Below, one piece after another: positions 1-6,830 of a DNA stretch of 7,196 nt. The notes below the pieces were generated by a model. It ran no database searches and was not told where the DNA came from. It saw only the letters and a program-made list of their open reading frames with translations. This DNA is from Treponema sp. (GTDB lineage Bacteria; Spirochaetota; Spirochaetia; Treponematales; Breznakiellaceae). The DNA is taken from assembly GCA_031276685.1 (NCBI GenBank), contig JAISMQ010000115.1:1-7196 (forward strand), given 5' to 3'. Within the stretch, counting starts at the first letter, position 1. Every line of letters begins with the position of its first letter. Both the position numbers and the translations under genes were made by a program.

Positions 1-192
1 GGCCAGCCCATAGCCGGCCGGGAGGAAAAGGAAGAACGGGGCCGGGGCCTCTATTCGGCGGACCGCTTCTGTTACATCAAACGTTCCGAGGAAAATCCCC
101 TGATGATGAACCTCTACAATGGGGCCCTCAAGGGCCGGGTACATGAATTGCTGCACGTTGATTACACGAAAAAAGGAGGCCGCCGTGCTTGA
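1..192 (+). CDS. [FeFe]-hydrogenase, C-terminal end (5' part outside window)
   Basis: Frame 1 is open from the first base to the TGA at 190-192, giving 63 residues. The visible text reads GRGLYSADRF, then YIKRSEENPLMMNLYN and finally GRVHELLHVDY. This matches the small-subunit-like C-terminal domain of iron-only hydrogenases (Fe_hyd_SSU), whose usual pattern is a GLY..D segment, R-S-x-E-N-P, and a closing HELLHTxY. The H-cluster cysteines lie upstream, outside the window, so catalytic competence cannot be judged. In the family this enzyme makes or consumes H2 in the cytoplasm, with electrons from ferredoxin or NAD(P)H. The last residues (KKGGRRA) are encoded by the ribosome-binding region of the next gene, with which it overlaps by 8 nt, so the two are probably co-transcribed and translationally coupled. 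I am confident of the family but cannot assign the hydrogenase subgroup. Confidence 0.88.
   Translation, partial: GQPIAGREEKEERGRGLYSADRFCYIKRSEENPLMMNLYNGALKGRVHELLHVDYTKKGGRRA
175..179 (+). promoter_or_regulatory. Ribosome-binding site deciding the GTG start of the ferredoxin
   Basis: GGAGG, preceded by an A-run, sits 5 nt before GTG at 185. The frame is open back to an ATG at 119, but that start would add 22 residues inside the hydrogenase coding region with no such site before it. The GTG also places the first Cys motif at residues 7-12, as expected for this ferredoxin fold. Confidence 0.75.
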
Positions 193-430
193 TCTTACCG
201 TTTGTATCGGGAGTGCCTGCCACCTCAAGGGGGCCTATAATCTCATCCAGACCTTCCAGCAGCTTATAGAGGAAAAATCCCTCCACGACCAAATCACCCT
301 CAAGTCCGGCTTCTGCATGAAGTTGTGTCATATCCCCGGCGTGGGGGTTATGGTGGACGGGGAGGAACATCATGTGGCCGCCGAAAAGGCCGGGGAGTTT
401 TTCGCCAAAGAAGTGGAACCGAAGCTATAG
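185..430 (+). CDS. Thioredoxin-like [2Fe-2S] ferredoxin, probable hydrogenase partner
   Basis: This 81-residue protein starts at GTG 185 and ends with TAG. It has the four-cysteine pattern of thioredoxin-fold [2Fe-2S] ferredoxins related to the C-terminal half of NuoE/HydC: C7-x4-C12 (CIGSAC) and C44-x3-C48 (CMKLC). The loop after the last Cys, PGVGVMVDGE, is also typical. Such proteins carry one electron at a time; adjacent to an [FeFe]-hydrogenase, the likely job is to shuttle electrons to or from the hydrogenase in the cytoplasm. It lacks the N-terminal helical domain of full NuoE-type subunits (about 150-170 residues), so it is a stand-alone cluster domain. The 8-nt overlap with the hydrogenase gene implies coupled expression. 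No signal peptide is present. Family assignment is strong; the partnership is inferred from position. Confidence 0.87.
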   Translation: MLDLTVCIGSACHLKGAYNLIQTFQQLIEEKSLHDQITLKSGFCMKLCHIPGVGVMVDGEEHHVAAEKAGEFFAKEVEPKL

Positions 431-474
431 CGTTCCTGAAAAAGAACTATCCAAATGGGTATGACAAACATTAT

Positions 475-505
475 GGGGGCGGCGCCAGGATTCCGGCGGC
501 GCCCC
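475..505. terminator. GC-rich hairpin between convergent genes, probable bidirectional terminator
   Basis: The left arm at 475-486 (GGGGGCGGCGCC) pairs with the right arm at 495-505 (GGCGGCGCCCC), with one bulged G, one G-G mismatch and an 8-nt loop. It lies in the 83-bp gap between the ferredoxin stop (+) and the stop of the outer-membrane barrel gene (-), so it would serve both strands. The flanks are T/A-enriched but carry no clean T-run on either side, so intrinsic termination is uncertain and the hairpin may mainly protect 3' ends. I see nothing else in the gap. Confidence 0.5.
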
Positions 506-513
506 GTTATTGC

Positions 514-2124
514 CTAGAACGAATACGTCAGCGCGGTTTTGATGTAGGCCTTGTCCCGGTACTGGGAAAGCTCCCCCCCGTCCTTCCCGGCGAAGATCCC
601 GCCCGAAAGGACGGTCGTTACATCATCGATGCTGTAGCTTAGGGAGGGCATCAGGTAGATATCGGCGGCTTCAATGTTCCACAGAAGGCCGAATTTCGCC
701 TCCAGCCGGTCCTGGAAAAAGGCCCGGGAAACCTGGGCCGTCAGGGCCGTCGCGGTAAGGGGGGAACCCGCCTCCGTGTCCAGGGCGGCGCTGCTTCCCA
801 CCCTGCCGTCGAGCAGGCGTATGTTCCCGTCCGCCTCCACAAAAACGGTAAAGCCCAGAATATCCCGGTCAAAGCCCGCGGACCAGGCCAGGAAGGGGTT
901 GTAGACGCCCCCGTCATCCCCCCCAAGGTCTTCGGTAATGAAGGCCGCCAGTTCCGCCCGGAAGCCTGAGTCAAAGATCACCCGCGTATAGTCCAGGCCG
1001 ATCTGGTGGTAACGGTTGTACGCAAGGCGGGGCTTCAGGTTCGCCGATTGAAGAGCGTTTTCCAACTGGAGAATGGGAATGGCGGGTATCGTAGCCAGGA
1101 GTTCTTCCGCCCCCCCAATCGTAAAACTGGGCCGGAACAGGTGCCCGGAGTAGTACTGCGCCCCAATGTCCGCGCGTCCCAGCGTGGTGCTGAACCTAAT
1201 GCCCCCCTGGGCGTACTCAAGGCCGCGGGTGTCGGGAATATCGTCTGGGCCAATGGTAGGCGCATTTGGATTGGATTGTATCATAGCGGCTAACTGGTCC
1301 GGGGATATAAGGGGTACGGGCAGACGTTCTACAATTCCCGCCGCCAGGTCCCCGATCATGCGGTCCCGGCGGCCGCCGGTTATGGCGCTGGGGTACCAGC
1401 GATGGTCCGGGTCCAGGGCGTAGCGGTGGCCCTGGAACGAGGGGATAAAGACCCCCTCCAGGCCGGAAGCCGCGCCGAGGGGGAGGGATGCGCGGATCAC
1501 GGGCCGGGCGATTTTGCGGCCCATCGCGTCAGCCGCGTTGGTCAGGTCGGTGTAGTCCAGGGGGTTGGTTACGTCAAGCGGGCCCCGGATATCCGCGCGG
1601 CCCCAGGCCAGCTTCCGCAGGCCCGCTTCCAGGGCCAGGGGCCCCAGGAAGACCCGCAGGTAGGCTTCGTCAATGACCGGGGGGGTCCAGAACGGGCTGC
1701 CGGAAGCCGCGATCGCGGCCGGGGACAACTGGAAGTTCAGCACCGCCTCGGCGCGGGAACTTGAGGCCCCGAAATTGAGTTTGGCGCTTACCAGATTGCC
1801 CCAATCCACGGCCCCCCCCTTGTCGCGCAGCTCGCGGGGAACTATCAGGAGTTCTGCGGCAATCTCCCCGCCGGCCCTAAGCCCGATCTTGCCGCCCGGG
1901 CCGCCGTTTCCGGCGCCTGCGCTTTCACCGCTTTCGGTAGCGCCGTTTCCGGCGCTTGCGCTTTCAGCGCTTGCGCTTTCGGCGCTTGCGCTTTCGGCGC
2001 TTGCGCTTTCGGCGCCGTCCGCGAAGTCAAACCAGTAATCCTGCGCCCCCGGCGCGGAGGCCCCGAAAAGGGCAAGGGCGGCCATCAGGCCGAGCGGCCG
2101 GACGCCGTTTGGAAACCGTTTCAC
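514..2124 (-). CDS. DUF1302-like outer-membrane beta-barrel protein
   Basis: The 536-residue protein starts at GTG (2124). Residues 1-27 form a Sec signal peptide with a hydrophobic core (LGLMAALALFGASA) and cleavage near GAQ/D. Residues 39-58 are four ESASA repeats, followed by a Gly/Ala/Ser-rich stretch to about 78. From about 80 the sequence alternates polar and apolar residues as in transmembrane beta-strands, and it ends in Tyr-Ser-Phe, the terminal aromatic recognised by the BAM machinery. The segment GLRKLAWGRADIRG followed by NPLDYTDL (168-194) resembles the 'WGe...NPlD' region of DUF1302-type barrels. It is the last gene of the operon and starts inside the stop of the LolA-like gene (GTGA overlap). 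The likely role is the outer-membrane component of the transport route begun by the RND protein; the substrate is unknown. It could instead be a porin or a generic outer-membrane protein. Barrel nature is firm, family name moderate. Confidence 0.78.
   Translation of the reverse strand: MKRFPNGVRPLGLMAALALFGASAPGAQDYWFDFADGAESASAESASAESASAESASAGNGATESGESAGAGNGGPGGKIGLRAGGEIAAELLIVPRELRDKGGAVDWGNLVSAKLNFGASSSRAEAVLNFQLSPAAIAASGSPFWTPPVIDEAYLRVFLGPLALEAGLRKLAWGRADIRGPLDVTNPLDYTDLTNAADAMGRKIARPVIRASLPLGAASGLEGVFIPSFQGHRYALDPDHRWYPSAITGGRRDRMIGDLAAGIVERLPVPLISPDQLAAMIQSNPNAPTIGPDDIPDTRGLEYAQGGIRFSTTLGRADIGAQYYSGHLFRPSFTIGGAEELLATIPAIPILQLENALQSANLKPRLAYNRYHQIGLDYTRVIFDSGFRAELAAFITEDLGGDDGGVYNPFLAWSAGFDRDILGFTVFVEADGNIRLLDGRVGSSAALDTEAGSPLTATALTAQVSRAFFQDRLEAKFGLLWNIEAADIYLMPSLSYSIDDVTTVLSGGIFAGKDGGELSQYRDKAYIKTALTYSF
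1951..2010 (-). repeat. Four tandem 15-bp repeats encoding ESASA
   Basis: On the + strand the unit is GGCGCTTGCGCTTTC, present at 1951-1965, 1966-1980 (first base A), 1981-1995 and 1996-2010. Three copies are identical and one differs by a single base. Read on the - strand, each unit encodes Glu-Ser-Ala-Ser-Ala, residues 39-58 of the barrel protein, just after the signal peptide. The unit length is a multiple of three, so gain or loss of copies would keep the frame. Partly related sequence continues on the low-coordinate side (1921-1950). Confidence 0.95.
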
Positions 2125-2131
2125 TGGGGTA

Positions 2132-2139
2132 CCCTCCCC
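2132..2139 (-). promoter_or_regulatory. Ribosome-binding site of the barrel gene, inside the LolA-like tail
   Basis: On the - strand GGGGAGGG precedes the GTG start (2124) by 7 nt. It lies within the last codons of the LolA-like reading frame, whose TGA (2121-2123) overlaps the GTG as GTGA. This arrangement normally couples translation of the second gene to ribosomes finishing the first. Confidence 0.7.
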
Positions 2140-2294
2140 GTGGCGAGGAACTGCCGCGTAAAGATCCCGTCGGGGATATTGGCGTTGTACCGGATATTGT
2201 CGATGATGATCAGCGTGGAAGTGCCTGCGGCATGGCTGGTCATCCTGGTCTGCGTGGCGGTAAGGCGGCCCTCGACAAGCTTAAGCTCCAGGGT

Positions 2295-2297
2295 TTA
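2295..2297 (-). other. In-frame TAA that breaks the LolA-like gene
   Basis: The codons around it read GTA AAA TCC CTG TAA ACC CTG GAG on the - strand. One base change from a sense codon (for example CAA, GAA, AAA, TAC or TAT) would restore a full-length frame. All complete genes visible in this window end in TGA or TAG, so this is the only TAA in a terminating position. No stem-loop or readthrough-promoting context was recognised next to it. Confidence 0.85.
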
Positions 2298-2956
2298 CAG
2301 GGATTTTACCAGCGCGTTCTTCCTGTCGTACAGATCGATTTTGTGGCATACCCCGGTGTTTTTGTCGATGCACTGGATCATTTTGGAATACTGGTAGGAG
2401 CTGTCTTTGGGTACGGACTGGATCACGTAACAGGGATTCTCCCCAAGGCTCTCTTCCCGGACCAGCGTGTGGGTGTCCAGTCCCGCGTCCCGGTTGGCGC
2501 TGGAAATATCGTCGTTGGAAAAGTCGGTCCCCACGAAACTCTTCGACCCGTCCCCCTGGGCAATCCGCTGCTCCCTGCCCCGGGCGGGCTGGAATATCCA
2601 GCGGTCGTCCTCCGCGCCGGGATTCTCGATTGTCAAAAACCTTGTCCCCGCCACCGAGCGCGGCTCGTGGAACACGATCATAACCCGGTCCCCGCCGGGC
2701 CCGCTTTTGGTAAACTGTTCGATAACCCGCCGGGTTTCGGAACCGTTCTTCGCCTTCAGCACCATCGAGGATCGGGCATACGTGGTGTCCGCCTCTATCC
2801 TGTTCCGGGACGCGCGGACAATTTCTTCCGCGTTCTGGGCGGCTGCGGAAAAGGCCGCCAGGAAAAACAGCGCCGCGCCGGTTATTTTTTGTATGTTCAT
2901 CATCACTACCTCTGCATACAGCCCGCCAAGCATTGTTTGAACGGGCAAGCTTGGAT

Positions 2957-5656
2957 TCAGGTACCGATAAATTTCGGCTTTAGCGCGCCCAGCAGCGCGG
3001 GAACGATGATAAGGCCGGAAAGGGCGCTTATCATCATGGCCAGGCAGACCAGAAGCCCGAAATCCCTCAGCACGATAAAATTGGAAAACCAGAGAACCGC
3101 GAACCCAAGGCCCACCGAAAGGGTGTCCACAAGAATCGCCGTTCCCGAAACATAATAGGCCCGCCGCAGAAAATCCCCCGCCCCGCCGGACAGCCTGTAC
3201 TCGTGTTTGTAGGCTTCGATAAAGTGAATGGTGTAATCGATGCCCACCCCGATAGAAACGCTGGAGATCATGGCGGTGGCAAGGTTCAGCTTGATCTTCA
3301 AAAACCCCATAGCCGCGAAGTTGGCCAGGATGAGTATGGAAAGGGGGATTATGGCGATGCCCCCCGCAGCCAGGGAGCGGTACGAAACCGACATGATCAC
3401 AAACATGGCGATACTCGAAATGATCACCGAGATCAACTGGGACTGGACCACCAGCACGTTGGTGGAGCCTTCCACAATGGCGCTGCCCCCCACAATAACG
3501 CGCAGGTTTTCGGGGAAGTTTGCCGCCACAAAGCGCCGTATCTCTTCAACCCCCCGGTCCGTATCCTCCTGGCCCGTCGTTTTTAACTGGACCGCAAGCT
3601 TGACGCTGGTCGGCTCCAGGGGATCGTTGGCGTAACTGGAAATATCGCCGGACAGGAGCAGCAGATAGCTGAAAATAAGATCGGTCAGTTCCTCTTTGGA
3701 AGCCTTCCCGTAGCGGGCCGGATCCTGGGGTATTTCGTAATACGAGTACCCGTCGTAGTTTACCAGCCGCCCGAATTCCCGCGCCAGTTCGGCGGCGCTG
3801 ATGGAACGGCTCTGCCCGGCCTTGGAAGCCCGGTCCAGAAGCCCCGCGATCTCGCCGATGCTGTACACCTGTTCCCCGGCCGTATATGCGCCGGTTGCGG
3901 AATCCCAGCCGCCTGAGTCCCATGCCCCGGCATCCGGCGCGGCGGAATCCGGGGCGCCGGAACCCTCCGCTGGATCAAAATCCCCGGGAGCCCCGGGATT
4001 TTCGAAATCCCAAAAACCCAGGCCCGCCGGATCCGGGGAAACCGGGCCCGCCGCTATGCCGCCGGGGTCTTCGCCGGTGTTCTGCACCTGGTTGACGCGC
4101 TTTATCAGATCGGTAAAGCCCATCACGTTCCCCACCTCGGGAACCCGGCGTTCCAGGTAGCCGCCCAGGCGGTCCAGCGCCGCCAGGCTGTCCGGGTGGA
4201 GCAGGATCTCCGGCGTTTCAGCTTCCACGACAACGCTGAGGATCTTCGAGCCCCCGAATTTTTCCCGGATAAATTTATCCGACCGGTAGATGTCGGTCTC
4301 GGCGCTGAAATACTCCACCAGCACGTTGTCGATGATTATCTTTGAAGCGCCGTAAGCCGAAAGGGCGGCTACGGCGGCGGAAGCGCACAGCACGAGGGAT
4401 CTGCGCGAAACCACCGCGCAGAAAAAATTCGCGATACTGTTCCGCGCGCCGCCGTCCCCCACGGGGGGCCGCCCCCCGCGGGCGGGGCGGGATTCCCCAG
4501 AGGGCGCGGGCCCCCGGATCAGCAGAACAGCGGGAACCAGCGTCATCGTGATAAGGAACGACACCATGACTCCGAAACTGGCGAAAAACCCGAACTCCCG
4601 GATGGGCGCCACGCGGGTAAAGCAAAAGGACACAAAGCTGGCAAACGTGGTAAGGGCGGCAAGAAAAATGGGTTTCCCCGTCCGGCGGATCATTGCCATC
4701 ACCATGCCGTAGTGTTCCTCCCCCGTCATGGCCGCCCCCGCCCGCCCCCGGTCCTCGATGTAGTGGATCACCACGTGCAGGCCGTAGGAACTGCCCATGG
4801 CAATCAGAATGACCGGAAGCACCGTGGAAATAACCGACAGCTTGATGCCGAACAGGGGCATGGCCCCTATGGACCAGATAACGGCTATCAGCACGGACAC
4901 CAGGGACAGGATGGTGGCCCCCATGCGCCTGAAGGGGACAAAGACAATAACAATTACCACCAGGATAACCAGGGGGATCATGAGCCGTATGTCCTGGACC
5001 ATCGCCTCGTTGATCGTGGAGGCGATAACGGGGATCCCCGTGACGTAGACCTCCGCCATATCCGCGAAGGAGGAACGGGCAATGTTCCTTACCTCCATGT
5101 ACTCCCGCGCCAGTTCGGAGGAACCGTAGTTCTCTTCCGTAAGGTTGAGCGGGACCAGTATCTGGGTAGCGGTAAGGTCGTTGGAAATAAGGGCGTTCTC
5201 GTAGAGCTCCCAGGAAAAGAGCCGCCGCCGCAGTTCCGCGATCTCCCCCTCCGTCCCGGTAAAATCATCGGGAAGCAGGGATTCGGCAAAGACCGATCCC
5301 CCGTCCCCGTACAGGTAGTCCGCGTTGACAATTGAATTTACCTTGCCCACCATGCCGATCCGTTCGATCCGCACCACGTAGTCCCGGATCCGGTTCAAAA
5401 AGGGCCCGTCGAGAACGGTCCCGTATTTCCGCTCAAGCCCCACCAGGATAAATATCGAGCTTCCGAAGGTGCCGTCAATGTAGGCAGAGGTAAGCCGGGC
5501 GGGATCGTCGGCGGGAACAAAGCGGATATTGTTGTTGTCAAGTTTTACCCGGGGCAGTTGGAAGGCAAAGAACAAGGTTATGGCGGCGAGTACCGCAAGT
5601 ACCAGCCAGGGGCGTTTGTAGATCGTTTCCATACAGCTACGGACAATTATAGACAT
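2957..5656 (-). CDS. RND/MMPL-family inner-membrane transporter
   Basis: From ATG 5656 (MSIIVRSCMETIYKR) the protein has 899 residues; the frame also contains a TTG 12 nt earlier, and I prefer the ATG because GGCGGGCGGA precedes it closely. It is a tandem duplication of the MMPL/RND fold. TM1 is at 16-34, a periplasmic domain at 35-222, TM2-6 at about 223-380, a hydrophilic Gly/Arg/Pro linker at 382-406, TM7 at 420-440, a second periplasmic domain to about 740, and TM8-12 at 741-892. The conserved TM4 and TM10 segments are MGSSYGLHVVIHYIED (287-302) and GVGIDYTIHFIEAY (803-816), the latter carrying the intramembrane Asp used for proton coupling. The family exports lipids, hydrophobic drugs or lipoproteins using the proton gradient. 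The second periplasmic domain holds a Gly/Pro/Ala/Asp-rich insert at about 527-594. It heads the operon with the LolA-like and barrel genes; the substrate is unknown. Confidence 0.9.
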   Translation of the reverse strand: MSIIVRSCMETIYKRPWLVLAVLAAITLFFAFQLPRVKLDNNNIRFVPADDPARLTSAYIDGTFGSSIFILVGLERKYGTVLDGPFLNRIRDYVVRIERIGMVGKVNSIVNADYLYGDGGSVFAESLLPDDFTGTEGEIAELRRRLFSWELYENALISNDLTATQILVPLNLTEENYGSSELAREYMEVRNIARSSFADMAEVYVTGIPVIASTINEAMVQDIRLMIPLVILVVIVIVFVPFRRMGATILSLVSVLIAVIWSIGAMPLFGIKLSVISTVLPVILIAMGSSYGLHVVIHYIEDRGRAGAAMTGEEHYGMVMAMIRRTGKPIFLAALTTFASFVSFCFTRVAPIREFGFFASFGVMVSFLITMTLVPAVLLIRGPAPSGESRPARGGRPPVGDGGARNSIANFFCAVVSRRSLVLCASAAVAALSAYGASKIIIDNVLVEYFSAETDIYRSDKFIREKFGGSKILSVVVEAETPEILLHPDSLAALDRLGGYLERRVPEVGNVMGFTDLIKRVNQVQNTGEDPGGIAAGPVSPDPAGLGFWDFENPGAPGDFDPAEGSGAPDSAAPDAGAWDSGGWDSATGAYTAGEQVYSIGEIAGLLDRASKAGQSRSISAAELAREFGRLVNYDGYSYYEIPQDPARYGKASKEELTDLIFSYLLLLSGDISSYANDPLEPTSVKLAVQLKTTGQEDTDRGVEEIRRFVAANFPENLRVIVGGSAIVEGSTNVLVVQSQLISVIISSIAMFVIMSVSYRSLAAGGIAIIPLSILILANFAAMGFLKIKLNLATAMISSVSIGVGIDYTIHFIEAYKHEYRLSGGAGDFLRRAYYVSGTAILVDTLSVGLGFAVLWFSNFIVLRDFGLLVCLAMMISALSGLIIVPALLGALKPKFIGT

Positions 5657-5714
5657 TCCGCCCGCCAATGTAAAGTTTGCGCGTTTATGCTATATTAGGC
5701 TATACAGAGGCAGA
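5657..5714. promoter_or_regulatory. Divergent promoter region between transporter operon and GH18 lipoprotein
   Basis: This 58-bp gap separates the two start codons and is much richer in A/T than its surroundings, especially 5671-5705. TATATT at 5691-5696 is a good -10-like match for the rightward gene, but the sequence 17 bp upstream is a poor -35. On the other strand TATAGC and TAATAT motifs in the same stretch could serve the operon. AGAGG at 5706-5710 is the ribosome-binding site of the rightward gene, 4 nt from ATG 5715. No clear operator palindrome is visible. Confidence 0.4.
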
Positions 5715-6815
5715 ATGATGAAACGTCCAATGTGCAATCCGGCGGCCCCCGTTTTTCTTTTCCTTGCCGCCTGCGCCTCGGCCGGGGGGGAATTCCCCCC
5801 GGCGCCGGGCGCGGAAACAGCCCCCCCTGCGGCGGAAGCCCCCGCGACCGAAAGCCTGGCTGCCCCGGAACCGGCCGGGGGCGGCGCGGCGGCCGTCCCC
5901 GATCCCCCCGGCCCGGCGGAAGAGCTTCCCGTGTCGGAATTTGAGGAAGTGTGGGCGTATATCCTGCAAGGGCGGGAAGACGCACTTAGGGAGGGTCTCC
6001 CCGTCTCGGACCTGGGCTACTTCGGGGCGGGGGTGGATCCCTACGGGAAGCTCGCCGGAGTCCCCAGGCCCGGGGCCATCCCCGCCTTCGGCGGCCGGGT
6101 CCACCTGGTAGTCACCTGCGACGGCTACCCCCTTACCCATTTTGTCCTAAAAAGCGGCGCCCCGGAGCGGCGGGAACTCGTAGCCGCCCTCCTGCGGGAA
6201 ACGCGGAACTTTGACGGCCTGCAGATCGATTTTGAGTACGTACCGGCCCGCGACCGGGAACAGTTCTTCTCGTTTTTGGAGGAGCTGCGGGCCGGACTCG
6301 GGGGCAAATTTTTCAGCGTGGCCCTTAAAGCCCGCACCAGGCCCCTGGACAACGATGTCCACGATTACGCGCGGATAGGCCCCCTGGTGGACCGGATCCT
6401 CGTCATGGCCTACGACGAGCACTGGGCCGGCAGCGCCCCCGGGCCCATCGCCGGCATGGCGTGGTGCCGGGACGTGGCGGCCTACGCCCGCTCGGTTATC
6501 GGCAGGGAAAAGCTTGTCATGGGTATCCCCTTCTACGGGCGGGCCTGGATCGACCCCAGCCCCGCCAAAGCCTACACCTACCCGCAGATAGAAACCCTGC
6601 TGGGCGAGAACGGCGTCCGGGAGATCCTCAGGGACGGGGACATCCCCGGCTTTGAATATGAAACCCCCGTCGTGGTAAGGGGGTATTACGAAGACGCCGT
6701 CTCCCTGGCGGCCCGCCTGGCCCTGTACCGCGGCATGGATGTCCGGGCCGTGGGCTTTTGGCGCCTGGGCCAGGAAAGCCCCGCCGTTTGGGACGCCCTG
6801 CGGCTTTCCCCCTGA
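5715..6815 (+). CDS. GH18-family (YaaH-like) glycoside hydrolase lipoprotein
   Basis: The 366-residue protein starts at ATG 5715 (ATG 5718 is equally possible, 7 nt from AGAGG). The N-terminus MMKRPMCNPAAPVFLFLAAC is a lipoprotein signal with lipobox Leu-Ala-Ala-Cys20, so the mature protein is lipid-anchored. Residues 21-75 are a Pro/Ala/Gly/Glu-rich linker. The catalytic domain (about 95-366) shows GH18 hallmarks: FDGLQIDFEYV (166-176) with Asp167, Asp172 and catalytic Glu174 of the DxxDxDxE motif, the second Asp being Gln170, a variation also found in YaaH/spore-hydrolase relatives; MAYDEHW (231-237) with Tyr233 and Asp234; GIPFYGRAW (270-278); and GFWRLG (347-352). No LysM or SH3 domain is present. 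The likely role is cleavage of beta-1,4-linked GlcNAc-containing glycan, probably peptidoglycan, in the periplasm or at the surface. It is monocistronic and divergent from the transporter operon; a shared function is possible but not shown. Confidence 0.86.
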   Translation: MMKRPMCNPAAPVFLFLAACASAGGEFPPAPGAETAPPAAEAPATESLAAPEPAGGGAAAVPDPPGPAEELPVSEFEEVWAYILQGREDALREGLPVSDLGYFGAGVDPYGKLAGVPRPGAIPAFGGRVHLVVTCDGYPLTHFVLKSGAPERRELVAALLRETRNFDGLQIDFEYVPARDREQFFSFLEELRAGLGGKFFSVALKARTRPLDNDVHDYARIGPLVDRILVMAYDEHWAGSAPGPIAGMAWCRDVAAYARSVIGREKLVMGIPFYGRAWIDPSPAKAYTYPQIETLLGENGVREILRDGDIPGFEYETPVVVRGYYEDAVSLAARLALYRGMDVRAVGFWRLGQESPAVWDALRLSP

Positions 6816-6830
6816 CCGGGGGCTTATGCC

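Larger units (their letters stand above)
2121..2903 (-). pseudogene. LolA-like outer-membrane lipoprotein-sorting protein, interrupted by an in-frame TAA
   Basis: The start ATG (2903; the next codon is also ATG) follows GAGG by 5 nt. Residues 1-23 are a signal peptide (ITGAALFFLAAFSAAAQ), so the product is periplasmic. The mature part fits the LolA-like 'outer membrane lipoprotein-sorting protein' family (PF17131 type): RSSMVLKAKNG, GDRVMIVFHEP, GTRFLTIENP, a Trp-Ile-Phe-Gln-Pro strand, SFVGTDFSNDDI and a KIDLYDRKNALVKSL strand. A TAA at 2295-2297 ends the frame after residue 202. The same frame then runs 57 more codons (LVEGRLTATQTRM, GTSTLIIIDNIRYNANIPDG, then FTRQFL) to TGA 2121-2123. This is the family's expected C-terminus and would give about 260 residues, the usual length. 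The simplest reading is one nonsense substitution or sequence error in a once-intact gene. A truncated product lacking the last strands may still be made. It lies 53 bp after the RND gene and overlaps the barrel gene, and would carry the substrate across the periplasm. Confidence 0.82.

Noticed and set aside
119..184. Upstream ATG start for the ferredoxin
   Set aside because: It lies in hydrogenase coding sequence without a ribosome-binding site, while GTG 185 has GGAGG at good spacing and leaves a normal N-terminus.
325..642. Open frame on the + strand crossing the ferredoxin 3' end and the hairpin
   Set aside because: It overlaps two convincing genes in other frames and encodes a Gly/Arg-rich product with no family resemblance.
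1951..2010. Tandem repeats as a possible CRISPR array
   Set aside because: The units are directly adjacent with no spacers and encode an in-frame peptide repeat.
2295..2297. TAA as a recoded sense codon
   Set aside because: No bacterial code with reassigned TAA is known to me, the context shows no readthrough signal, and a single mutation or sequence error explains it more simply.
1956..3155. Long open frame on the + strand (399 codons) opposite the barrel and LolA-like genes
   Set aside because: It is antisense to two genes with clear signal peptides and family motifs, its product is Arg/Pro/Gly-rich without recognisable domains, and long antisense frames are expected in GC-rich DNA.
4440..4500. 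Very GC-rich palindromic stretch in the RND gene
   Set aside because: It simply encodes the Gly/Arg/Pro-rich cytoplasmic linker between the two transporter halves.
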